From positions 1 through 64,000 of the forward strand of contig CAZAEW010000005.1 of assembly GCA_964484065.1 (NCBI GenBank): DNA of 64,000 bases, given 5' to 3'. Each line of letters starts with the position of its first letter. Positions within the stretch are counted from its first letter, which is position 1. Positions 57,559 through 64,000 of the stretch are shown piece by piece. The DNA is from JAEVLT01 sp964484065. GTDB lineage: Bacteria; Bacillota; Bacilli; Bacillales; Cytobacillaceae. A program made the translations under genes and the position numbers. The notes below the pieces were generated by a model. It saw nothing but the letters and a program-made list of their open reading frames with translations, searched no databases and had not been told where the DNA came from.

Positions 57559-59478
57559 CTAAAGTTCTTTTGGCACAGCTGCATCCACAACTTCGTAGCC
57601 GCCGATTTTTTCCACTCTTTGTTTAAATCGGCCTGACTGAATGACGGAACGGAGCTGAATGCCTTTTTCACTTTCGAAAAATTTCCTTGTCATAATAAGA
57701 TCATATTCTTCATCTGCAAGAGGAACAAACGATAATCCCATTGATTTGGCAGCCGGATAAATGCCGAGGCCGACCGCGCTGTGATCTCCGTTTACTTCCG
57801 CCGCCACCGCTAAGTGGGAAAACATCTCGCGGTTATAGCCGATAATGTGCTCCGGGGCGATTCCTGCTTCTTTTAAAAGCAAATCAAATAGGATTCTGGT
57901 CCCTGCTCCTTTTTGCCGGTTGACAAAATGGGCTTTTTTTACTGCGATATCCTCCGCGGTTTGGATTCCAAGCGGATTTCCTTCAGGCACCATCCAGCCC
58001 TGCTTTCTCTTTAAAAACGGATAGAGAACAACATCCATTCCTGCCAAAAGCTTTTTAACATATGAAACATTATATTGTTTTGTTTCCGGATCAAGCAAAT
58101 GAATCCCGGCAACATGTGCTTCTCCCTTTTTGATGGCCATCAATCCAGCCATGCTGCCGACGTGGGAAGAGACAATTTTCATGTCGTGGCGAATATTTTT
58201 AAGTTCCGATGACAATAAATCAATCGTGAGATCGTGGCTTCCGTTAAAAACAATCGCATTTTGAATTTCATCAAGAGGCTTAAACAGCTCCACTTCTACT
58301 GTTTCACCCTGCTCAAAGCCAATTTGATCAGGGGGCACAATCAGAATTCCGTCTGCCCTGACATAGGACATCGTAACTCCTGCGGCTCTTGTCAGCGGAT
58401 TAGCAATATATTGTCCGTTTACATAGCCGATATTCATTCTGACAAAATCCTCAGCGCCCATCGAGGAAACGATGCGGCGTCCTAATTTGACAGGCAGCGT
58501 TTGCCTTTTTGGAACAGGAATTTGCAAGTATTCACAAATCAGCGGCTGTACGAACCATTCCAAGGCAAGATAAGCGGAAACAGGGTAGCCTGGAACACCG
58601 ACAACGATTTTGCCGTTAATTTTCCCTAAAATAACCGGCTTCCCGGGCCGTGCGGCGACCCCATGCGTAAAGACGGTGCCAAGCTCTTTGATCATATGGA
58701 AGGTATAATCCTTTGAGCCTGCGGAAGAACCGGCATTAATGACAACGATGTCGGACGTTGCTGCTGCTTCGAGCAATGCCTCCTTAATCTTTTCCGGGTT
58801 ATCGCGGACAATTTCGTGCAGGCGCGGCTCGCCGCCCCACTCGCGGATAAAGCCGGAAAAAACGGTTCCGTTGAATTCAATGATTTTTCCGGCGGACAAA
58901 GGGTTGTCTGCTTCAACAAGCTCATTTCCAGTTGGAATGATCGACACAACCGGCTTTTTGATCACCGGCACCTGCAGCGTTTTGGAAGCAAGCAGGACGC
59001 CTAAATCAGCTGGGCGGAGAAGATGCCCCTGCGGAAAAAGCATTTCCTCCTGAACCACATCCTCGCCAATTGGGCGAATATGCTGCCAGGGAGTGGCCGG
59101 TTCAATAATTTCAACCGTTACATCATCAATGATGTTCACATCTTCAATCATAATCACGGCATTAAATTGGCTTGGGATGGCATTGCCTGTATCGACAACA
59201 ACAAATTGCTCCCCTAATTTTAAATGGAGCGGGCGCTGTTCATGAGCGCTGTATGTATCTTCCGCGAAAACGGCAATTCCGTCCATTGCGGAAGCATGAT
59301 AATGAGGCATCGAAGTGCTTGCAAAAATAGGCTCTGCTGTCACACGGCCAAGCGCCTCTGCTGCAGGAATCCATTCTTTTTCAAAGGGCAAATCGAAGGC
59401 GGCGAGCAATTCCCGCTTTGCTTCCTCCCGGGGCTTGTCCTGTAAATAAATTTTCCGTTTATATTTGTTCTGATCCAT
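57559..59478 (-). CDS. MoeA fused to a substrate-binding-protein-like domain
   Basis: The N-terminal part (about 1-405) is a MoeA molybdenum insertase: HYHASAMDGIAV, TGNAIP, IIPTGNEL, VINAGSSAGSKDYT, HGVAARPGKPVILG, VPGYPVSAYLALEWF. The C-terminal part (about 425-639) is a PBP-like type II fold (FNGSHDLTIDLLSSELKN, SSHVGSMAGLMAIKKGEAHVAGIHLLD, FVNRQKGAGTRILFDLLLKEAGI, HSAVGLGIYPAAKSMGLSFVPL), as in periplasmic molybdate/tungstate sensors, but without a signal peptide. The ligand is unknown; molybdate or tungstate sensing is an inference. It precedes moaE and follows a second, single-domain moeA. Confidence 0.88.
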   Translation of the reverse strand: MDQNKYKRKIYLQDKPREEAKRELLAAFDLPFEKEWIPAAEALGRVTAEPIFASTSMPHYHASAMDGIAVFAEDTYSAHEQRPLHLKLGEQFVVVDTGNAIPSQFNAVIMIEDVNIIDDVTVEIIEPATPWQHIRPIGEDVVQEEMLFPQGHLLRPADLGVLLASKTLQVPVIKKPVVSIIPTGNELVEADNPLSAGKIIEFNGTVFSGFIREWGGEPRLHEIVRDNPEKIKEALLEAAATSDIVVINAGSSAGSKDYTFHMIKELGTVFTHGVAARPGKPVILGKINGKIVVGVPGYPVSAYLALEWFVQPLICEYLQIPVPKRQTLPVKLGRRIVSSMGAEDFVRMNIGYVNGQYIANPLTRAAGVTMSYVRADGILIVPPDQIGFEQGETVEVELFKPLDEIQNAIVFNGSHDLTIDLLSSELKNIRHDMKIVSSHVGSMAGLMAIKKGEAHVAGIHLLDPETKQYNVSYVKKLLAGMDVVLYPFLKRKQGWMVPEGNPLGIQTAEDIAVKKAHFVNRQKGAGTRILFDLLLKEAGIAPEHIIGYNREMFSHLAVAAEVNGDHSAVGLGIYPAAKSMGLSFVPLADEEYDLIMTRKFFESEKGIQLRSVIQSGRFKQRVEKIGGYEVVDAAVPKEL

Positions 59479-59492
59479 TTAAAGGATCCCCC

Positions 59493-60725
59493 TTATCTTG
59501 ACATGATCACTGGGACATATTCTCCCTGTACAATACCCTCTTTTGCAGACATTACTTCAACAATCCCATCGCTTTTAACAAGAGTTGTAATCAAACCTGA
59601 TTTTCCGATAATCGGCTCTGCCCACCACTCGCCATCTTTTTCAAATAAGCGGACTCTTATGTAATCGGATCGGCCCGGAGCGGAAGGAATGTTTTTCGTG
59701 ATTCTGGCAAAAATTCGATCAGGCGCCGGCTTGATTTGTTCGCCCGATAACCTTTTCAAAACTCGCTCGCCAAAAAGTCTAAAAATGACCATCGCGGAAG
59801 CGGGATGGCCCGGCAGACCAATGACCGGCTTTCCGTCTGCCAAGGCCAAAATGGTTGGTTTTCCCGGCTTAATCGAAATGCCATGAACAAACACACCCGG
59901 CTTGCCAAGGGACTGGATGACATCTGTTGTATAATCCTTGGCTCCAACAGAACTCCCGCCCGAAAGAATTAAGCAATCAACCTGTTCGTAAAGACTGCGG
60001 GCAGCCGCCTGGAATGCGGCAAAGTCATCTTTGACAATCCCGCCGTAAATCACTTCGATATCCCATTCGTTAATGAGGCCGGAAATCGTTAAATGATTAA
60101 TGTCGCGGATTTGCCCAATCTCAAGCTTTTCTGTCTGAAACGGTACAATTTCATCGCCTGACGACAAAATTCCAACCTTCAAGCGGCGAAAAACGGTCAC
60201 CTTCGTGATTCCTAATGATGCAATGGCACCTAACTCCTGGGGACGCAGCTTTGTCCCTGCTTCAAGAAGAACTTCGCCTTCACTGATGTCTTCTCCGGCG
60301 CGGATCACATTTTCACCAGGAGCTACTTGCTTATATGTATTTAACAGCCCGCCGATATCTTCACAATGCTCAATCATAATCACGCTGTCGCTGCTTGGCG
60401 GAAGCATTCCTCCCGTCGGAACATAGATGGCTTCGCCAGGTCCGATTGGCGTCATGGCATGTTCCCCCATCTTCACTTCGCCAATCATGTTTAAAAATCC
60501 TGGCATTGATTCTGAAGACCCGTATGTATCACTCGCTTTTACTGCATAACCATCTACCGTTGAGCGGTCAAAACCCGGTACATTTTCCGCGGCGATTATC
60601 GGCTCCGCTAAGATGTAATGGAGCGCGCTTTCAAGGGAACGCTCTTCCGTCTGCTTTATCGCAGGGACCAGTTCATCAATCAGCTTAAACGTCTCCTCAA
60701 CGGTTTTCACTTTAAAAAATTGCAT
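59493..60725 (-). CDS. moeA: Molybdopterin molybdotransferase MoeA
   Basis: MoeA inserts molybdate into adenylated molybdopterin. The 410-residue protein has the four-domain MoeA pattern: PGFDRSTVDGYAVKASDT, VPTGGMLPPSSDSVIMIEH, SSGDEIVP, LSGGSSVGAKDYT, HGISIKPGKPTILA, GLPGHPASAMV and a C-terminal beta-barrel. It starts with ATG sharing one base with the mobA stop (TGATG). It is one of two MoeA proteins here, the other fused. Confidence 0.95.
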   Translation of the reverse strand: MQFFKVKTVEETFKLIDELVPAIKQTEERSLESALHYILAEPIIAAENVPGFDRSTVDGYAVKASDTYGSSESMPGFLNMIGEVKMGEHAMTPIGPGEAIYVPTGGMLPPSSDSVIMIEHCEDIGGLLNTYKQVAPGENVIRAGEDISEGEVLLEAGTKLRPQELGAIASLGITKVTVFRRLKVGILSSGDEIVPFQTEKLEIGQIRDINHLTISGLINEWDIEVIYGGIVKDDFAAFQAAARSLYEQVDCLILSGGSSVGAKDYTTDVIQSLGKPGVFVHGISIKPGKPTILALADGKPVIGLPGHPASAMVIFRLFGERVLKRLSGEQIKPAPDRIFARITKNIPSAPGRSDYIRVRLFEKDGEWWAEPIIGKSGLITTLVKSDGIVEVMSAKEGIVQGEYVPVIMSR

Positions 60726-61351
60726 CAGTGCTGCCTCCCCTCGTTGTTCCGTTCTTCTTCAGCCCACTTTTTTGCTTCCTCATATTCACTCGGATGATTC
60801 ATATTAAAAAAAACGCGCTCAAGACTCTCCTTTTCATCCCCGTCCGTCAGCAACTCCTGTTCTGTCACATAAAGAACATTTATTTTTTCAAACAGATCCT
60901 TCATGCGAAGGCGGTCATTTTTGATACACTCTTCCATTTTGCTTGCGATGTTCTTTTTAAAAATGGAAAATAAAGGATGCTGTTTCTCGTAAATAACTGG
61001 AATGACAGCATCAAAATCGCGTATTTGCTTAACCATTGCTGCAGCAAGCTCCGCAGTAACAAAGGGCATGTCGCATGCAGCTATCACATTTACCTCATAG
61101 GAAGAGGCGATTAATCCGGCATGAATCCCTGCGAGCGGACCTTTGCCGGGAAAGTGATCCGCAGTTGTCTTTAGCCCTAAGAAGCGGTAATCATCAGGAT
61201 GATTTGTGACAAGAATAGGCGACGAAAAAAAGGGCGCAAGCCGTTTTACCATTCTATCGATATTGGCTGTTTCATTGATGGGAAGGAGAGCTTTATTCGC
61301 TCCCATTCTTCTTGATGTTCCGCCTGCTAAAATAATCGCTCCTGCATCCAC
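60725..61351 (-). CDS. mobA: Molybdenum cofactor guanylyltransferase MobA
   Basis: MobA attaches GMP to Mo-molybdopterin to make the bis-MGD cofactor used by formate dehydrogenase. The 208-residue nucleotidyltransferase has AIILAGGTSRRMGANKALLP (GTP-binding loop), GKGPLAGIHAGL and AACDMPFV (Mg-binding aspartate). The start is GTG; the stop overlaps moeA by one base. It lies upstream of the moeA genes in the same unit. Confidence 0.93.
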   Translation of the reverse strand: MDAGAIILAGGTSRRMGANKALLPINETANIDRMVKRLAPFFSSPILVTNHPDDYRFLGLKTTADHFPGKGPLAGIHAGLIASSYEVNVIAACDMPFVTAELAAAMVKQIRDFDAVIPVIYEKQHPLFSIFKKNIASKMEECIKNDRLRMKDLFEKINVLYVTEQELLTDGDEKESLERVFFNMNHPSEYEEAKKWAEEERNNEGRQH

Positions 61352-61428
61352 TGTGACTGCACCTTCCTTACCTGAATATCCGTACTGCCCTTGTTCTGCC
61401 TAACCGCCAGGGTATGCTGACTTTAGGG

Positions 61429-62229
61429 CTATTTTTTCTGCCCGACAGCTTGAAAGCTGTTTTCCTGGGCAATAAAATCCAAATGTATTGTTTTCAAATC
61501 GAGCATTGCTGCCGATGGTTTTTCAAGGTATTGTCTTGTATCGACAATCTTAGTATACCCTAAACATTCCTCACAAACTTGGATTTGCGAAGAAGGATCC
61601 TCTTCGATTGTGATAAACTTAATGGTTTCGTGATTCTCATTTCCGCAATGGGAGCATGTCAGCCGATTGCTGTGCCAGTGGGCCAAACAGCGCGGACAAT
61701 GAAGAACCTTTTTGCCCTCTCCTTCAAGCTGGGCAAGCCTGACCGGCTCTCCGCAGACAGGGCAGCCTGCTCCGGGAACCGCTCTGTCGATCTGGCTCTG
61801 AACCGTTTCCGACAGCAGTTGTAAATATGGCCTAAGTGCCGTTTCCGCGAAAAATTGCGGAATCCATTCATCCAATTGGTGCTCGTTTGCAAAATCTGCA
61901 AAATAAATATCGTTTAAAGAGAGCGCTTCTTCCAACCATTTTAAAGCCGTTTCTTCATTCATTATCTCTTTTAATCTAACAAGTTTATCAGCAAGGATCT
62001 CGTTATTCTTGCTGAGCAATACTGATAATTCGTTTATCCACTTTAAAAATAGTTCTATATCAAATTGAAAAGATGAAAATGTCAGTACAGGTACACCTGT
62101 GTTAAGGGCTTCTTGATCTATTTTTGCATGTATAACCTCAGGTTTCAGTGATGTTTTCCACTTTTCTTGCAGACTATTTATATTTTGTTGAAGTTTCAGA
62201 TAATCCTTGCTTACCACAGATGTCTTCAT
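61429..62229 (-). CDS. fdhE: Formate dehydrogenase accessory protein FdhE
   Basis: FdhE is a rubredoxin-like zinc/iron protein that aids assembly of membrane-bound formate dehydrogenase. The roughly 266-residue product has an N-terminal helical part and a C-terminal zinc-ribbon section with four CxxC pairs (CPVCG, CPRCL, CSHCG, CEECL) and a HWHSNRL stretch. The ATG at 62229 (MKTSVVSKDYL) lies about nine nt after GAGGGG; the open frame extends 19 codons further upstream, and the start is uncertain. It lies between fdnI and mobA. Confidence 0.88.
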   Translation of the reverse strand: MKTSVVSKDYLKLQQNINSLQEKWKTSLKPEVIHAKIDQEALNTGVPVLTFSSFQFDIELFLKWINELSVLLSKNNEILADKLVRLKEIMNEETALKWLEEALSLNDIYFADFANEHQLDEWIPQFFAETALRPYLQLLSETVQSQIDRAVPGAGCPVCGEPVRLAQLEGEGKKVLHCPRCLAHWHSNRLTCSHCGNENHETIKFITIEEDPSSQIQVCEECLGYTKIVDTRQYLEKPSAAMLDLKTIHLDFIAQENSFQAVGQKK

Positions 62230-62331
62230 GGGCTCTGACCCCTCTTTCATTTTTAAAGGAATGGCCGCCGGAGTACTCACAACCATTCCTTCATCAAGTT
62301 ATCCAAAAACTGACAGGATTATAACCCTGTT

Positions 62332-63054
62332 TTAAGCGCCTTTAGGGCTCTTTTTGTTGCTTTTGCTATCTAAGTCCGGGAAGTTCCCTTTTCTTACTTC
62401 TTCATCATACCAGTCAGCATAGTGGCCTTTTGCCCACCAAGCCGGAACTTTTCCGGTTACAACGCCAGAGTATCCTGGTCTTGAATGTTTGTGAACAACT
62501 GACAGATATACGTGTCCAACGATAACCGCAATACCTAATCCAAAACCGATGTTATGAAGGACATACCCCCACTGTACAAGGGCTCTTGGAAAATATTGAG
62601 GCAGCCACATCATAAATCCGGATCCAATAACCAGGATCGCACAGAAAATCTGAATGATTGAGTTGATTTTTTCCCCGGCGTTAAAGAAGGTTTGTTTTAC
62701 ATGGTCAAACTTGAAGCCGAACAATTCTTTAACGAAATTACCGAAGAACGCCAAGTCGCGTTTTTTCCAGGTAATCAATTCTTTCATCCAATGGAAAAAG
62801 AATTTCGGGCTGAAAATCAGCAAGATTAAGGTTGGCGATATGAATATAACGGCAAAAATTCGGTGCAGCAACCGGGCATTTGCCGGGCCGCCAAGAACCG
62901 GATAGAGCCAATCAAAGAATTCTGTATACATTGGCAGAGCCGTAATATAAAGGGCAAAAAAGGCAAGTCCATTAATCGTATGCGCCGCCACAAAAGCTTT
63001 TGGAAAACGGCGAATTTGTTCATTCGCTTTTGGATGCTTCTGATAATTACTCAT
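62332..63054 (-). CDS. fdnI: Formate dehydrogenase cytochrome b556 (gamma) subunit
   Basis: This membrane subunit carries two hemes b and passes electrons from the Fe-S subunit to quinone. The 240-residue product has four transmembrane helices; haem ligand histidines are likely in AHTINGLAFF, LLHRIFAV, VLHNIGFGLGI and GHVYLSVVHKHSRPGY, the family signature. The ATG overlaps the fdnH stop by 8 nt (ATGAGTAA). It resembles the FdnI/FdhC family with an ending GKVPAWWAKGHYADWYDE. Confidence 0.92.
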   Translation of the reverse strand: MSNYQKHPKANEQIRRFPKAFVAAHTINGLAFFALYITALPMYTEFFDWLYPVLGGPANARLLHRIFAVIFISPTLILLIFSPKFFFHWMKELITWKKRDLAFFGNFVKELFGFKFDHVKQTFFNAGEKINSIIQIFCAILVIGSGFMMWLPQYFPRALVQWGYVLHNIGFGLGIAVIVGHVYLSVVHKHSRPGYSGVVTGKVPAWWAKGHYADWYDEEVRKGNFPDLDSKSNKKSPKGA

Positions 63055-63871
63055 GGCTGCCACCCCCTTCTTCATCTTGACTGTTTCCTTTACTGAAAAT
63101 CTTATTGGCAACAAATGCGCCGACAACAGCCATTGTTGTTGCTCCAAGCATCATTTTACCGATTGGCTGCGCATAATCTTTCCAGACCACAGCAGACGTA
63201 GGCACTTTTGGACTTTCAGGCAGACCATAGACAGAAGGTTTCTCTGCTAAAAGATAAATGGTATTCGTTCCGCCCACACCGGATGGGTTATAAATCATCG
63301 CATTAGGGAAACGGCCTTTTACTTCCTGAAGGCGTGCTTCTGCTTTTTTAAGCATTTCGTCTTTTTTGCCAAACGTCAGTGCGTCCGTATGACAAGTTGT
63401 TACACATGCAGGCTGAAGGCCTTCTTCAAGGCGGTCCGTACAGAAAGTACATTTTTGTGATTTACGGAATTCTTTTCCGTATTGATCTTTGTATGTTTTT
63501 AAAGAAATCACTTCAAATGGGCAGTTATTTACGCAATATCCGCACCCTACGCATTTGTCATGATCAATCACAACGGATCCAAATTCTGTATGGCTGATGG
63601 CATTTTCAGGACAAACTTTCTCACAAGCTGCATCATGGCAATGGAAGCAGGAGGAATGACGGAACAGATATTCAAGATTACCCTGCCCATTCACATGCTC
63701 AACATATTCCATAACGTTCCATGTATCAGCTGAAACCTTTTTGTGGGATTGGACGCTGCCAAGGAATTCGGTGTGTTCTACCGGCAGGTCGTTCCAGTTC
63801 TTACATGCAACCATGCAGGCTTTACAGCCGTCGCATTTGGTTACGTCAACGAATTTTACATATTCAGTCAT
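63047..63871 (-). CDS. fdnH: Formate dehydrogenase Fe-S (beta) subunit
   Basis: This subunit passes electrons from the molybdenum subunit to cytochrome b. The 274-residue protein has four 4Fe-4S motifs: CDGCKACMVACKNW, CFHCHDAACEKVCP, CVGCGYCVNNCPFEV and CTFCTDRLEEGLQPACVTTC. One C-terminal transmembrane helix (about 240-262) anchors it to the membrane. The ATG follows AAGGAGGGCTTAACG, which lies inside the end of the alpha-subunit gene. Confidence 0.94.
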   Translation of the reverse strand: MTEYVKFVDVTKCDGCKACMVACKNWNDLPVEHTEFLGSVQSHKKVSADTWNVMEYVEHVNGQGNLEYLFRHSSCFHCHDAACEKVCPENAISHTEFGSVVIDHDKCVGCGYCVNNCPFEVISLKTYKDQYGKEFRKSQKCTFCTDRLEEGLQPACVTTCHTDALTFGKKDEMLKKAEARLQEVKGRFPNAMIYNPSGVGGTNTIYLLAEKPSVYGLPESPKVPTSAVVWKDYAQPIGKMMLGATTMAVVGAFVANKIFSKGNSQDEEGGGSHE

Positions 63872-63873
63872 CG

Positions 63874-64000
63874 TTAAGCCCTCCTTATGTCGCAGAGGAA
63901 TGCTTTATATTCAGGAATCATTGTATTCGCATCACCAATATGCGGCGTCAGGCGGTTAGCTGTAGCTCCTGTTGCATATCCTTTAAATCCAAAGTTCCAC
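63874..64000 (-). CDS. Formate dehydrogenase catalytic (alpha) subunit, 3' end
   Basis: Only the last 41 codons lie in the window. The translated end (NFGFKGYATGATANRLTPH, then EYKAFLCDIRRA) is the typical C-terminus of FdnG/FdhA-type molybdopterin oxidoreductases. The stop TAA is at 63876-63874, two nt before the fdnH start codon. Whether the active site uses cysteine or selenocysteine cannot be seen. Confidence 0.9.
   Translation of the reverse strand, partial: WNFGFKGYATGATANRLTPHIGDANTMIPEYKAFLCDIRRA

Overview
The window is a chromosomal segment of a low-to-mid GC, endospore-forming Bacillaceae bacterium. Spore genes (spoIIR, spo0F, sspH, rsfA, gerQ, pbpG and a YhcN/YlaJ lipoprotein) and a gene order almost collinear with the Bacillus subtilis glyA-ywl-spoIIR-prfA-rho-fbaA-spo0F-pyrG-rpoE-fadF-argS-speEB-ywh-ywf-pta-gerQ region support this. 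I cannot name the genus from sequence alone. Most genes are on the minus strand, so the backbone runs right to left.

Layout. 1-9.2 kb: glyA, ywlG-like gene, rpiB, an inserted chemotaxis receptor, ywlE, mntP, ywlC (t6A synthesis), ywlB-like acetyltransferase, spoIIR, prmC. 9.2-22.7 kb: prfA, a spore lipoprotein, tdk, rpmE, rho, glpX, murA, transaldolase, fbaA, spo0F, a DUF2529 gene, pyrG with its attenuator, rpoE. 22.7-34.1 kb: a small membrane protein, then a branched/short-chain acyl-CoA catabolic block (icmF, TetR regulator, two acyl-CoA dehydrogenases, 3-hydroxyacyl-CoA dehydrogenase, thiolase, membrane Fe-S oxidoreductase fadF) placed between rpoE and the divergent cls-uvsE pair. 34.3-54 kb: cls, uvsE, sspH, argS-ywiB, speE-speB, pbpG, ywhD-ywhC, tautomerase, ywgA-ywfO, DUF1450, rsfA, lipL, pta, hemQ, gerQ, ywdK, ywdI. 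54.2-64 kb: an IS91-type element, then a molybdenum-cofactor and formate dehydrogenase module (moeB, moaD, moaE, a MoeA fused to a binding-protein-like domain, a second moeA, mobA, fdhE, fdnI, fdnH and the 3' end of the catalytic subunit).

How it works together. The acyl-CoA block would funnel branched and short acyl-CoAs through dehydrogenation, hydroxyacyl oxidation and thiolysis, with electrons passing through FadF to the quinone pool; IcmF would interconvert isobutyryl- and butyryl-CoA. The last 8 kb supplies maturation factors and subunits of a membrane-bound formate dehydrogenase.

Regulatory DNA visible here includes a DnaA-box cluster at the ywlC start, a near-perfect parS-like site beside the IS element, a CTP-sensing type pyrG promoter/attenuator, a consensus cre site upstream of pta and a FadR-type operator in front of fadF.

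The least explained material is intergenic. Four separate arrays have a 21-nt repeat period, the same orientation relative to transcription, a partly shared frame and an array-specific internal tag, each starting 31-60 nt after a stop codon. There is also a ~630-bp array of 52-nt hairpin units between pbpG and ywhD, and two further dispersed structured repeat families (two copies each).
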